From: Isoperla grammatica
Lineage: Eukaryota > Arthropoda > Insecta > Plecoptera > Perlodidae
Assembly (NCBI GenBank): GCA_945910005.1
Contig: OX246746.1
Coordinates: 32,049,659-32,113,658 of the forward strand
Length of the DNA stretch: 64,000 nt
Direction: 5' to 3'
The notes under the pieces are model-generated. The model saw only the letters and a list, made by a program, of their open reading frames with translations. It was not told where the DNA came from and did no database searches. Below are positions 1 through 10,514 of this stretch, in pieces (position 1 is the first letter of the stretch; every line of letters starts with the position of its first letter). The translations under genes were made by a program, and so were the position numbers.

Positions 1-66
<66 letters not shown>

Positions 67-140
67 CATCATTATTATTGTTATTTTTTTTATTATTATT
101 ATTATCATTATCATCAGTAGTAGTATTATTATTATTATTT
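1..140. repeat. (ATT)n microsatellite
   Basis: Nearly pure TTA/ATT trinucleotide repeat, interrupted from about position 67 by ATC, GTT and AGT variants. It continues beyond the left edge of the window. Its right edge abuts the 3' end of an R4/Dong-like LINE fragment, the same arrangement seen at 43.98 kb and 50.1 kb. Confidence 0.97.
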
Positions 141-430
141 AATTGAATGTATCACAATCATACAATCTCGGTCAAAACCAGCGTTAACTTGTTATACGGA
201 CTAAATGTCAAGTATTTCCATGAGGTAGCTTGTTAAACTTCAGTCATTACTGTCTTATTAGTACTTGTGCATAGTATACACTGTATTTTGATATGATATC
301 TTTGTGCCATTCTTGTATGTGTCTTCTTTGCGTCGTGTTACTGTTTGTACGGTCGTGGCCGATTTCTCGAAGCCATCTTAGTAATTCTTCTCTATGGACT
401 ATGGAAAACCACGAAAACCATGTCAGGATG
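141..430 (-). mobile_element. R4/Dong-like LINE, 3' UTR fragment
   Basis: The plus strand carries CTCGGTCAAAACC, then TATACGGACTAAATGTCAAG, then TACGGTCGTGGCCGATTT and ACCACGAAAACCA. These blocks occur in the same order in the 3' UTR of the LINE copy at 50.1-50.4 kb and, in part, at 43.99 kb. The element's 3' end faces left and abuts the ATT array. No coding sequence can be followed upstream (to the right), so this is a 5'-truncated or decayed copy. The boundary near 430 is where the similarity fades by eye. Confidence 0.6.
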
Positions 431-1267
431 GATGTTGTCTCGAAGGATTCACTCTCATAAGTTTAAACTAGTTATAAATATTCTTCGGTATGTTAGTGTT
501 CACGTCATGTTCTGTTAAAAATTATTTCCTCTACAACAGCTGTCAAAGTTCGTTTTGTTGTTTCGAAAAGACAATGCACTCAGTCGATACACCTCCCAGT
601 CAGATTGAAAGTCTATTTAACAAATTATCCATGTATCACAGTTTTTTCTTTTAACGTCCTTGATACGAGTCCTCTCGCGATTCCTTTGGTGGGGTCTCGT
701 CGAACTCCAGGATCGCACGTGCTGTTAGCGGCAATTTGGTGGACTGCCTCTCGTAAATTTCCAATTACTTCTCAGATTTCAAAGACGGAATGTCCTCTTA
801 ATTCTGAAAAGATTGAAAAGCGCTTACGTACAACTGCTAATACACCTAACTTTATTCACAATCTTGGTAAATTATGAGTAGTGAATATATGAACTAAATC
901 TACGCCTATATTGACCAAATTTGTGTCTGCCAAATTCATCTACCTTTATTTGTTCCTAAGTTAAACAAAACGGAGTCCCGACACAACCACTTAAAACTAA
1001 CTAACTAACTAACTATTATTTATGTGAACATAAATGCAAACTAGTACTTCCCTTCAATTTCCCTTGTAGTAGATGTCATGTCATTTAAAATCTTGCCACC
1101 AAAAGTATACATGTTCCCACTAGAAGGCGGTGGATTTAATAAAGGGACTTCCGGTAATGGAGACACATGAACTAAAGGTAACTGATTGCAATCCATCTTC
1201 TCTTCCACAATCCTGGCTCCTAACAGCCTCCTGACCTAGCCCTATACGCCTAGGCCGTACAGGACAT
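431..1267. other. No gene recognised
   Basis: AT-rich sequence. An open stretch of about 90 codons at 605-877 (+) starts at TTG, has no ATG and shows no motif I recognise. A short (AACT)n run lies at 998-1015. The last 100 bases before 1268 may be the end of a decayed 5' LTR, because a primer-binding-like site follows. Confidence 0.5.
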
Positions 1268-2042
1268 AACATTTGGCGACGAGATGAACAATTTTCCTGC
1301 GTGTGCTGGTTTTTTACAACCATTTTCATTGTCTCAGTCGGACGGTCGGTCATGGACCACATGGCTGGAAAAATTCGTCGCTGAGTCGCTGCTAGAAGCA
1401 TCGGACATTACAGGCGTCGCTAGAAAGCGCGCTTTGCTTCTTACATCTGCAGGCGAGGAAGTTTAAGAAAGTTTTAAAGACCTTCCAGAAACCCCAACTA
1501 CAGGAACGTCCAACGTTTATGACGAGGCTAAGGCTAAGTTGTCAATTCACTTCGCATCAAAACTTAATTTAGAGTTTGAGCTGTATACTTTTCGGTCTGC
1601 CGTTCAAAGGCCAGACGAGTCGCTGGATCAGCATCACTCGCGCTTGTCAAAACTATCTCACACTTGTGAATTTCTTGACTCAGTTCGAGAGATCAAGTCT
1701 CAAATGATTCAGCATATGATCTCCGGCCGGCTGAGGAGGTACGTGCTACGAAAACCCAAGGCCACGCTTCAAGATATCTTGAACGAAGGTAGATCATATG
1801 AGCTTACCAAAAACCATGCAGCTGTCATTGAGGGACATTCTAGGCCTACGCTGTCTCAATCATTCGTGTCTGACACACAAGAAGAGTCCGTAAATGCCAC
1901 TTGGCCTAGACCTATTCCTGGCCAGCCTAGAGCTAGGCCCAAATCCAGCAAGCCTAGTAACTCAAATGGTAACGCCAACGCAGACAGAGCATGTTTCGAC
2001 CTCGCTAAACTGGGGGACGATATAAGTGCGCGTAATCTGTAA
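1268..2042 (+). pseudogene. Ty3/gypsy-type retrotransposon gag, broken
   Basis: A primer-binding-like TTTGGCGACGAG at 1272-1283 directly precedes an ATG at 1284, the usual leader layout of many animal gypsy elements. The frame reads through RKRALLLTSAGEEV, is broken by TAA at 1464-1466, and resumes in the same frame to 2042. The resumed part has the capsid-type pattern of retrotransposon gag: FRSAVQRPDESLDQ, EIKSQMIQHM and LRRYVLRK. About 250 codons remain. The CCHC zinc knuckle expected at the C-terminus is not intact; only a lone Cys remains in ADRACFDLAK. No protease, RT or integrase follows, because an LTR-like block starts 27 bases later. The element is a deletion derivative, unable to make a full Gag. 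The family call is from pattern recognition; a retroviral-like gag of another LTR clade is possible. Confidence 0.7.
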
Positions 2043-2068
2043 ATAGTAAGAAAAGTGCGCGGCGCGTA

Positions 2069-2536
2069 TGTAGCGACCCGTGAACCACGGCTCTACCGAG
2101 ACAATATTATTATAATAGGTTTACAATATAAGATATTGGATTATTTCATGATTGTTTTCTACTTTTATTCATTGTATACAATATTGTATGGCTATTTTCT
2201 TATGTTTATTCCTTGGTTTTCTTGTATGACATTTATACTTGTGGCAATATAGTTTTCAAGGCGTTCAGAACACCTTACTATGCTCTTGTGCCAAGACAGC
2301 CAAGGATACGGTCAAGCTACCGTACCACGTCACTCCCCCGCCCCTTGTTTCCTCCAAACATGAGGGTGGGTGGGGTGGCCTGGGGTATAAATAGAGCCAC
2401 ATCGCAAGGCGATTTTTAGTCTCAGATTTTGTCTGTTGCTCACACTACGTCTCTCCGCTGTACCATATATTCTTGTAAATACACTATCTTTGTACCACCT
2501 AGTCACTCTTGTCTTATCATGTCACTATGCCCTACA
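2069..2536 (+). mobile_element. LTR-like block with TATA box
   Basis: Begins TGTAG and ends CTACA, a 5-bp perfect inverted terminus of the TG...CA type. It lies directly after the gag remnant, where a 3' LTR would sit if pol had been deleted. A TATA box (TATAAATAG, 2386-2394) is followed by a pyrimidine-rich leader. No second LTR copy is present in the window, so the boundaries rest on the termini alone. It may belong to a different element from the gag. Confidence 0.45.
2386..2394 (+). promoter_or_regulatory. TATA box of LTR-like block
   Basis: TATAAATAG in a G-rich context about 150 bases before the proposed LTR end. This matches the usual U3/R spacing of an LTR promoter. No transcription data are available. 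Confidence 0.4.
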
Positions 2537-2552
2537 CCACTCCCACGAACGT

Positions 2553-2836
2553 CTTGACCTCCGAGTGCTTCGTAGCGGCCCGAAACCGTTGATCTTCTTG
2601 ACCTCCGAGTGCTACGTAGCGGCCCGAAACCGTTGATCTTCTTGACCTCCGAGTGCTTCGTAGCGGCCCGAAACCGTTGATCTTCTTGACCTCCGAGTGC
2701 TACGTAGCAGCCCGAAACCGTTGATCTTCTTGACCTCCGAGTGCTACGTAGCGGCCCGAAACCGTTGATCTTCTTGACCTCCGAGTGCTACGTAGCGGCC
2801 CGAAACCGTTGATCTTCTTGACCTCCGAGTGCTACG
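2553..2836. repeat. 44-bp minisatellite, about 6.5 copies
   Basis: Units start at 2553, 2597, 2641, 2685, 2729, 2773 and 2817 (partial), each beginning CTTGACCTCCGAGTGC. Units differ mainly by T/A in GTGCTTCG versus GTGCTACG. It is GC-richer than its surroundings. It ends exactly where a truncated MITE-A copy begins. Confidence 0.95.
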
Positions 2837-2946
2837 CTCGTTTTTTCAACATGTCTTCCTTCGATCGGCGTCTCAATTGCTGACTCCTGATTGGCTATTG
2901 CCTAACACCGGGGTTAATTTTGAAAATTTACTGGGATGAAGCCCCC
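2837..2946 (+). mobile_element. MITE-A fragment (right end)
   Basis: Matches the last ~105 bases of the two complete copies at 4881-5398 and 47954-48434, including CTTCCTTCGATCGGCG, GACTCCTGATTGGCTATTG and ACCGGGGTTAA. The terminal inverted repeat is degenerate. The left part of the element is missing. Confidence 0.8.
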
Positions 2947-3129
2947 CGGTATACACAAGGTCTTAAATAATCATTTTCTTTTAGCGTAAAATACTCACTC
3001 TGAGATTCAAATGCAGTTGAGCTTTCAGTTTTGGGAACGAACACGTTCCTGTTTATTGAACTCTTTATGAAAACGCGTCCCATTTCCAACACCGTGAACT
3101 TTGTTGTTATTTTGAACGAATGTACATTG

Positions 3130-3576
3130 TTAGATGAGCGGTAGCGAATCTGTCCATACAACTCGATCGGCGCTTTGTCTGTTCGTCTGTTCGTGTGTGT
3201 GTGTGCGCCAAATTTTGTTCGTCGCGCACAGGTCAAATGGCTTGACGGATTTGGCTGAAATTTTTGGTCAGCACCCGTGACTACTAAACTCGATGCTGTT
3301 AACACAACCAAAAAAATTCATCAAGATACCAACCTACAAAAATTTATTATTGAAAAACATCCCGTTTATTTTTTTTTTAATTAAAACTTTTGGACAGATT
3401 TTAATAATGTTTTATATTTTTGTCCACACTAATAAGGTCGACACAGGATACAACTTTTGGAATTTTAGTTTAAACCGCCATTTTCTAAAACATATTTAGT
3501 TTTCTAATTACGGGAATTCATTGTTTGATGTATTGAAAATAATCGCTCATCTAGCAACGCGGAGCGTTTTCCTAGT
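3130..3576 (+). mobile_element. Helentron-like non-autonomous element, family N1
   Basis: Starts TAGATGAGCGG and ends CGCTCATCTAGC, a small hairpin (AACGC-GGA-GCGTT), then TTCCTAG. The first 10 bases recur inverted just inside the 3' hairpin. It is flanked by T on both sides. An inner (TG)n-rich tract is followed by sequence shared with 21.1-21.3 kb (for example GGCTTGACGGATTTGGCTG versus the inverse of TCAGCTAAATACGTCAAGCC). This layout (short asymmetric inverted repeats, 3' hairpin, CTAG end, T/T insertion, internal microsatellite) is that described for Helentrons and their short derivatives. No Rep/helicase coding is present. Class assignment is by structure only. Confidence 0.6.
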
Positions 3577-4106
3577 TAAGTACAAGATTTGTTTGGGAAC
3601 TTTTCTCAACCTTCCTGCCACACAATATACACCACATTTATAGTATTACAAAGTGTTGTTGAAACATAAGACAGTCCAGTTTGTTAGCATACAATGAGTA
3701 GCGAAGGAGAAGCGGTATTATTTTTCGAAGCGTAATAATGTTTCGAACGGGCGAGAATTTGGGTCTTTTGTTTCCACGGTCCTTCTTCCAGTATACGGAA
3801 CAAGAGCTTACTGTTAATACTGCTTAATGATATTGTGTCTTCTCTTTGTGCTCTACACCTTATTAGTTTGGAGGTGGGGCAAAGATCAGAAGAGTTCCTT
3901 GTTTATCCGAGCTTTCTAAGTTATCTCGTAATGGCCCACTTATTAGTCCGTTGCTACTAAAGGAATATAACAAACTGTCTGAACCCCAACGAAGATCGAC
4001 AAACTATGTTAAATACATTGTAGTATAGTAACATATGTTTTCATATATAACATCTAGCACGATAATCATTCAGGAAACGTTTTTCAAACCAGTGTTTGGT
4101 TTTTAG
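3577..4106. other. No gene recognised
   Basis: No open frame of note, no repeat match in the window and no tRNA-like sequence. It may include decayed upstream sequence of the Penelope-like element, but no RT motif can be read. Confidence 0.5.
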
Positions 4107-4658
4107 ATGTTTGACAGAGACCCTGTAAGCCATGAAAACACTACACAGGAACAAGAAGAAAAAACTAAATTTGCAGTACTACCCTACGTAAAATACACCA
4201 CAGATCGCATTAGTCGGTACTTAAAGACTCTACACATTAAAACTGTTTTCAAGCCTCGGAAAAAGATTGCTGACATGCTGCGGTCCCCTAAAGATCAGAG
4301 TATTTTGAGTGGGAGTGGCATATACAAAATAACGTGTAAGTGCGGCCAGTGTTACATTGAAAAAACATGTAGAACTGTAGCTACCAGAGTTAAAGAACAC
4401 AGACACCATTGTGCAAAGTTAAGGGACGACCTGTCAGCAGTCACCAAACATGCAATTGACAACGTCGCTAACCCCGATCATGAGATACTTTTCGATCAAA
4501 CGAAAATAATCTGTCATGAGTCCTCTATGTGGGCTAGGCTTATCAGGGAGTCCATAGAAATAGCCAAACATCGCAACAACATGAATGGTGACGTGGGTGG
4601 CTATAGACTGAGTTCAACCTGGTCTCCAGCTGTTAACATAGCAACCAAACAGCACTAG
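4107..4658 (+). pseudogene. Penelope-like element, GIY-YIG endonuclease domain
   Basis: A 183-codon open frame. Residues 26-60 (LPYVKYTTDRISRYL, then HIKTVFKPRKKIADMLRSPKD) match the conserved linker between RT and endonuclease in Penelope-like elements. A GIY-YIG type nuclease follows: SGIYKITCKCGQCYIEKTCR, with the second signature as CYIEKT where YIGKT/YIGET is usual, then VATRVKEHR and a downstream IRESIEIAKH helix carrying the Glu. The nuclease nicks target DNA for retrotransposition. The RT domain that should lie upstream is absent, so the copy is 5'-truncated. The first Met is probably not a true start. The 3' region after the stop is split by a MITE at 4881-5398. Confidence 0.8.
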
Positions 4659-4765
4659 CAACAACTCCAGCATCAACAACAACTACAACAGCAACAGCAA
4701 CAACAACAGCAGCAACAGCAACGACAGCAAGAACTACTACAACAGCGACAACGAACGCAGCACAC
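4659..4765 (+). repeat. CAA/CAG-rich simple repeat
   Basis: Imperfect (CAN)n tract (CAACAACTACAACAGCAACA and similar) immediately after the Penelope-like stop codon. It is probably part of that element's 3' region. It would read as poly-Gln/Asn if translated. Confidence 0.85.
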
Positions 4766-4880
4766 AACTAGCGAATGGGGCGCCACCACCAGCGCCACAC
4801 CCACCTGTACCCAAGCTGCTCAGTGTCCGGCGAGAACCTAGGCGGAGTGGTCGACTTAGGGAACGCGCTAGGCACTCCTG

Positions 4881-5398
4881 GGGCCTCATTCCTGTACATT
4901 TTTTTAACTCTTCTTAACTCTCGCTAACCCCATGTTAAAATGACCCCGGGGTTAACTCCTGCCCATGCTTTCCTGCATAATTCGGAGGCAAACATGACCC
5001 TGTCTGATAGTAGGGTTAAGAAGAGTTATCTCAACAATACTTCGAAATGCCGCCATTTTGTTAATGCCCATGTGTGTAGTTTCACAAATGTCACATTTCA
5101 ATCCTTTAATTGGGAACATCCACCTTCATGAATACGCTACTTTATGAGTTTATTGAAGTTTATAAACAATTTTGTGTATTTATAGTACATTATATAGGTC
5201 CTACATTATGTATATATGTAGCTTTTTTGAGTTTTTTGTCGACGTTTTGAGGTTATTGGACTGTTTATGTTTTTATTGTTTTTATTTTGTCTTGTTTTTC
5301 AACAATGTCTTCCTTCGATCGGTGGCTTATTTGCTGACTCCTGATTGGCTATTGCCCAACACCGGGGTAAAGTTTGCAAATGTACAGGAATGAGGCCC
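4881..5398. mobile_element. MITE-A, complete copy 1 (518 bp)
   Basis: Terminal inverted repeats start GGGCCTCATTCCTGTACATT on the left, and the inverse AATGTACAGGAATGAGGCCC ends the right. CTG is duplicated at 4878-4880 and 5399-5401, giving a 3-bp target-site duplication. The paired inner motif GACCCCGGGGTTAA / CACCGGGGTAAA extends the symmetry. The short frames inside (for example 4940-5131) have no recognisable product. It is inserted into the 3' part of the Penelope-like element. A 3-bp duplication suggests a PIF/Harbinger-like mobiliser, but CWG is not the usual TWA target, so the superfamily is open. Confidence 0.88.
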
Positions 5399-5436
5399 CT
5401 GAAGATGTCCCTCACAGAAGGGACGAAACGTCGAGG
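5399..5436 (+). ncRNA. Degenerate hammerhead-ribozyme-like core in Penelope-like 3' region
   Basis: CTGAAGA, then T, a stem GTCCC/GGGAC with an 8-base loop, then GAAAC. This resembles the hammerhead core CUGAUGA - stem II - GAAAC, with the conserved U changed to A and one extra base before stem II. Penelope-like elements are known to carry hammerhead motifs. Stems I and III and a cleavage triplet are not convincingly readable. Probably inactive. Confidence 0.35.
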
Positions 5437-5540
5437 TATGCCACCTTATCACCCACGACGCGGCGAAACATCCCGTTCAAGCTACAATTTTATTTCATTA
5501 TTACCGGGCCGCGAAAGTTTAAAATGTGAATTAAATACAC
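5402..5540 (+). mobile_element. Penelope-like element, 3' end after MITE
   Basis: If the MITE and one CTG are removed, the sequence continues from GCACTC into CTGAAGATGTCCC, which supports one element interrupted by the insertion. This part ends in AATTAAATACACTATTATAA and runs into an ATT array. Confidence 0.55.
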
Positions 5541-5547
5541 TATTATA

Positions 5548-5643
<96 letters not shown>
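5541..5643. repeat. (ATT)n microsatellite
   Basis: Almost pure TTA repeat between the 3' end of the Penelope-like element and the truncated 5' end of LINE J1. Confidence 0.97.
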
Positions 5644-5645
<2 letters not shown>

Positions 5646-5649
5646 AAAA

Positions 5650-6730
5650 CTTTTACAAGCATTAGAGAGTATTGGCATACGAGGAAGGGCGTTGGATTGG
5701 TTCCGTAACTATTTGACCGATCGATATATGAACGTGCAAGTGAAGGGTCAGTTAAGCGAAGAAAGATGTTGCGATACCGGTGTCCCGCAAGGGTCCATTT
5801 TGGGTCCTACGCTGTTTTTGATCTATGTAAATTTTATGTCCAAGTCTCTTATGTATTGCATTATTTTTACCTTTGCCGACGATACTGTTATTCTTGCTGT
5901 GCATTTAAATGTTCGTATTGCTCTCCAAATGCTTCAATCTGATTAGCCTGTTGCGGTGGAATCACGACAAGGAACTTGTAATTAACTCTTCTAAAACTAA
6001 AATTATGCACATTTGCTCTCCCCTTAACCGTGAAAGAGACTTTCCAGTCAGCATTACGTATCATGATTTTAGCTGTATTCATAACATAGAAGAAATTACT
6101 CATTGTAACTGCAGTACTCAAATAGAATGTGTGGATACTTACGTGTATTTGGGTGTAATGGTTGATAGGGATTTTTCGTGGAAATGTCATATTGATAATT
6201 TATGTAATAAATTACGCTCGTGCTCTTACCGTTTGTATACATTAAAGCATATTTTACCTTTTACCGTATTTAAAACTGTATATACATCTTTAGCAGAATC
6301 TTTGATTTTGTATGGAATTGTAGCTTGGGGTTATGCATCGCGGTGTCACACGCAAAGGGTGGAGAATCTGCAAGCTCGCATGCTAAAAGCTGTAATGTGT
6401 GATGTTAAAGTTGATAACTTGCTCACAAGGAAACAACTGTTTGCCTTTTGTAACGTGCTGCCTTTATCTCCTTTGTACATATATAGATTATTATTACATT
6501 ATTATTTTAAAGCAGATTTTAAGACTCCCATTGACTCCGGTAGGGCTACGAGGTATCAAGGTTCCGGTATGTTTAAACTCCCCGATTTCAACAACAAATA
6601 TGGCCAAAGATCATTATGTTACTCGGTACCTTTTTTGTTTAATAAGCTGCCACCTGAACTTAAAACCTTGTCTTCTATTTCCAAAGTTAAGCGTTTACTA
6701 AAAACACATCTTCTCTCTCTTGATTACTGA
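5650..6730 (+). pseudogene. LINE J1 reverse transcriptase, C-terminal half, frameshifted
   Basis: The first frame holds ALDWFRNYL, then the RT motif GVPQGSILGPTLFLIYVN and the catalytic box as FADDTVILA (FADD rather than the usual YADD). After LQSD the frame breaks near 5945 (stop TAG at 5944-5946) and continues in the +1 frame as LLRWNHDKELVINSSKTKIM. The local context suggests loss of a few bases. The second frame runs intact to 6730 through the thumb and C-terminal region: YLGVMVDRDFSWKCHI, SLAESLILYGIVAWG, FNNKYGQRSL and FNKLPPELK. The upstream endonuclease and RT motifs 0-3 are missing by truncation. This is one of six related copies here, closest in layout to J3, J4a, J5 and J6. The exact clade (Jockey/CR1 group) is not settled. 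Confidence 0.88.
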
Positions 6731-6935
6731 TTTGTTTATAATTCTTGCGTGTTCAAAACATTGTTTTGTTGGTTATTTGTATTTTCCTTAGTTTCCTCTT
6801 AAGATATTAATTATGATTTATTTCGTTAATGTATCTCGTTTGCATTTGTATGATATAATTATGATATTATCATTAACTAATATATAATATGTATGTTCCG
6901 TTCTCTATTTTTTTTTTCATTTATGTATAAAGATA

Positions 6936-6967
6936 CCCCACAGTTAAGCCTTGTCAGGCTTTGTGGG
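6936..6967 (+). other. J-family 3' hairpin, J1 copy
   Basis: CCCACA and AGCC on the left pair with GGCT and TGTGGG on the right. The internal loop is GTTA opposite T, and the terminal loop is TTGTCA. It lies about 60 bases before the A-rich tail. Equivalent hairpins occur in J2-J6. Such 3' hairpins are the template-recognition signal in several LINE groups. Confidence 0.75.
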
Positions 6968-7037
6968 TTTCTACGAGTGAATCATCTTCTTTATGTGTGT
7001 GGCTAATGTATGTTGTAAATTTCTAATAAAAAAAAAA

Positions 7038-7158
<121 letters not shown>

Positions 7159-10100
7159 GTTATTTCCTTTCTTCTCTTCTCTCATTTGCACCATCGGGCT
7201 CCTCTTGAGCCAAGACGATGCGAGAGTGCACCCTAGGGTGACGGCCGAAAGATGGTGGTGACAATGTAGCTCATAGGCTGAGGACCTTGCGCACGATATT
7301 AGTTGTGCCGAGGATTGCAGCCTTCTGCATGACACGCACGTGCTTGTCCTTCAGGTGGAGCTTCTCTTTCGCAGCTGACCACTCTTCGGTGACCAGACCG
7401 TTGACGGAGACGACGACAGGAACTATCTCAACGGACCTCAGCTTGTATATGTCCTTGAGTTCGACGGCGAGTGGTTGGTATTTACGCCTCTTCTCAGCTA
7501 CTGTGCTGATCACATGGTTGTCTAGCGGGACGGCGATGTCGGTAATGGTTGCTGTTTTAGCCTTCTTGTCAAACAAAACCAAGTCTGGCCGATTTGCCTC
7601 GACCGCTCTGTCCGTGACAATGGGTGAGTCCCACAGCAGCTTGGCACATCGGTTACGCAGGACTTGCTCGGGCTTGCACTTGTAGTACGGTGTTTCTACC
7701 TCTACTAGGCTGTACTCCTTCGCCAGCGCTTGGTGGACCACTTTCGCTACTGCGTTGTGACGCTCCAAATACTCTCTGGGAGCTAACACCGGGCATCCAC
7801 CTGCGATGTGCTGGATGGTCTCGCCAGCTTTCTTGCAGAGACGACAGCGATCTTGGACGTCGGCTTTGAGGATGTATCGCTCATAGTTCTTGGTGCGCAC
7901 CACTTGATCCTGAATGGCAAAGACGAACCCCTCCGTTTCAGCGAAGAGGCCCGCAGTTCGGAGCCATTCCGTCGAGGCTTTCAAGTCGGTTTGCTCCCCA
8001 GTGAGCTCGGCTGCAAACCTGCCGTGAAGGGGCTTCTCCCTCCACTGTTGCATTCTCTCTGCCGGCGTCTTAATGCTGAGATGTACTTCTTCGGCGCACA
8101 GATGAAGTGGCGTATAACCTTGGTCCTGCGCGCAGATGGCATGGTGCAGCTGACTCTCTCGAGTTAAAAAGTAAGCTCGAAGCCGCTTCTCCTTGCTGTG
8201 GCACAGCATCTCGACGCTGAGCAGCCCTTGTCCGCCAGTGTTGCGCGACAGGTACAGTCGCTCCACGGAGCTCCTCGGATGTTGCATCCTGTGCTTTGTG
8301 AGGATGGTTCGGATTTTTCTGTCGAACGCCTGCAGGGCTGTGTCGGACCACTTCACCGATCCGAATGTGTACGAAGCCACGGGCAGAGCCCACGTGTTTA
8401 TCGCCGTGATTTTATTTCTGGAACTCAAGTATGACCTGTAGATCTTGCTCACCCTGGCGAGGACCTTCTTCTCAACCTGTTTCCTGGCATCGGTGTCGCT
8501 GATGCCCAGCAGCTGTTGAAGACCCAAATACTTGTAGCTGTCTTCAACGCCCAGATCTTGAATCACATCCCCTTCCATGAGTTGCAGGCCTCCCTGAGGT
8601 TCTTGAACCTTGCCTTTCTTCACGTGTAAGACGGCACATTTGTCGAGTCCAAATTCCATACAGATTGCGTCGCTGAAGCTCTTGACAAGTTCGAACATGC
8701 TCTGAAGTTCATCAGGGCTGGACGCGTACATCTTGAGGTCATCCATATAGAACAAGTGCGTGATCTTGACCTTGGGGGTTTTCTGAAGTTGGTAACCGTA
8801 CCCGGCTTTCCTCAGCATTTTGCTGAGTGGGTTCAGCGCGAGGCAGAACCACAGCGGGCTGAGACTGTCTCCCTGGAAAATTCCCCTTTTAATGCGGATT
8901 TCCTCCGTCGCGACCTTGTTGCCACCTTGTCCCACATGCAGAGTGGTTCTCCAGGTAGCCATACAATACTCCAAAAGCCGGATGAGACGAGGGTCGGCCT
9001 TGTACAGTCGCAAGACGCGCAGTAGCCATGAGTGTGGAACGGAGTCAAACGCCTTCCTGTAATCTACCCAACCTGTGGAAAGGTTGCGTATCTTGTGGCG
9101 AGCTTGTCGCGATGCTACGGTGTCCATCACCAGCAGCTCTGCGCATCCTCGGGTACCCTTCTTGCAGCCGTTTTGCTCGTCCGCGAGAACGTTGTTTGTG
9201 GTTAGGTGAGTAGATAATTTCGCCGCGAGAATGGAAGTGAAGATCTTGTATAACGTCGGCAGACATGTGATGGGCCTGTAGTTCTTAGGGTCCAAAGGAT
9301 CCCCTGACTTTACCTTCATGTAAGTGATGCCTAGCGTGAAGAACTTTGGGATAACGGATGGATCGTCGAGCGCTTCCTGGAACCGTGCGGCCAAAACAGT
9401 GCGCGTACTCTTGAAGTACTTCCACCAGAAGTTGTGGATGCCGTCGATACCTGGTGCCTTCCAATTCTGCGTCTTCTTAACAGCAGTTCGTACGTCCACT
9501 ACAGAGATAGTGACGTCACGCATTCGTGGTAACGGTTCGCAATCCGCTTCTTCTTCTTGCAGCCAGTACGCTCCTTCATTGTGACGTTTCGGGTCAGACC
9601 AGATACCCGACCAGAAATCAGTCATCGATGCTGCGTTGGGCAGTTGCTGTGGTTGTTCTTCCTTACCCTCGGTCTCCAACTTGCGATAGAAGAGTTTCTG
9701 GTCAGCTGCAAAAAGACGGTCTTGTTGTCTTCGCTTGGCTGCTTCGTTGTAACGCCTGATGCGAGCTCCAAGTGCTGCAATTCGCTGCTTCAGTCCCTCT
9801 TCTTTCTCGCGAAGCTTCTTCTCGAACTCCTTATCTGTCTTCCTCAACTTCATCCTCCTGGCGACGCTTCTGACACCCTTCCACACCTTGATGCTGCAGT
9901 CAAGTGGACATTGCAGATATGCTACAAGGTGCCCGATGTCCCTCCTGGCGTTGGTAATCTTGCCCTCAATCCTCTTGATTCAGGCAGGTGTTTCGACCTT
10001 GCGTGGCTTCTGTTGGCGTCTGGGGTTTGAGGTTCTCAGCCCTGACTTGCGGGCATTCTGCACGAACCTCTCACTCATTGCTAACGCGGCACAGTGGACA

Positions 10101-10190
10101 AGTCCTGCCACTTCTTCAAGGGATGCAGTTCCGTTGATGTCGCCCTTCACCAGCTCGTCGACCGCTGCAGTGATCCTGTACACTTCCGCA
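7159..10190 (-). mobile_element. R4/Dong-like LINE R4-1
   Basis: About 3.0 kb on the minus strand with (ATT)n on both sides, so the sense strand reads (AAT)n upstream and downstream. The 3' UTR is short, about 110 bases (7159-7270). At the 5' side the coding frame runs straight into the AAT repeat without an ATG, so the copy is 5'-truncated or lacks its leader. Elements of the Dong/R4 clade are known to insert in TAA repeats. The insertion lies between LINE J1 and LINE J2. Confidence 0.87.
7271..10189 (-). pseudogene. R4-1 polyprotein: reverse transcriptase plus restriction-like endonuclease
   Basis: One frame of about 970 codons, broken only by a TGA at 9980-9982. The frame is the same on both sides, so CGA-to-TGA decay is a simple explanation. 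From the N-terminus there is a basic coiled-coil-like stretch (EKKLREKEEGLKQRIAALG), then RT: NWKAPGIDGIHNFWWKYF, YRKAFDSVPHSW (motif A Asp), GIFQGDSLSPLWFCLALNPL, and FYMDDLKMY (catalytic YMDD). Near the C-terminus are a Cys/His knuckle (CRLCKKAGETIQHIAGGC) and RPDLVLFD...ITDIAVP, the PD...D core of the restriction-like endonuclease typical of R2/R4/NeSL-type LINEs. It ends KAAILGTTNIVRKVLSL. The protein would nick the target and prime reverse transcription there. All RT and nuclease catalytic residues appear present. The nonsense codon and missing start suggest it is inactive. The clade is inferred from layout and target. Confidence 0.92.
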
Positions 10191-10475
<285 letters not shown>

Positions 10476-10514
10476 AATTAAGTCAGAACTTTTCAAAACC
10501 ATTTTTTCTTGGAG

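Noticed and set aside
605..877. Possible small gene
   Set aside because: Starts at TTG, no ATG, no splice sites or motif recognised; one such frame is expected by chance in a window this size.
4940..5393. Small frames inside MITE-A (also 47977-48192)
   Set aside because: They lie within a terminal-inverted-repeat element, are not conserved between its two copies beyond nucleotide similarity, and have no domain.
7287..10030. Multiple plus-strand frames of 80-157 codons opposite R4-1
   Set aside because: Antisense shadows of the minus-strand RT/endonuclease frame, which has clear motifs.
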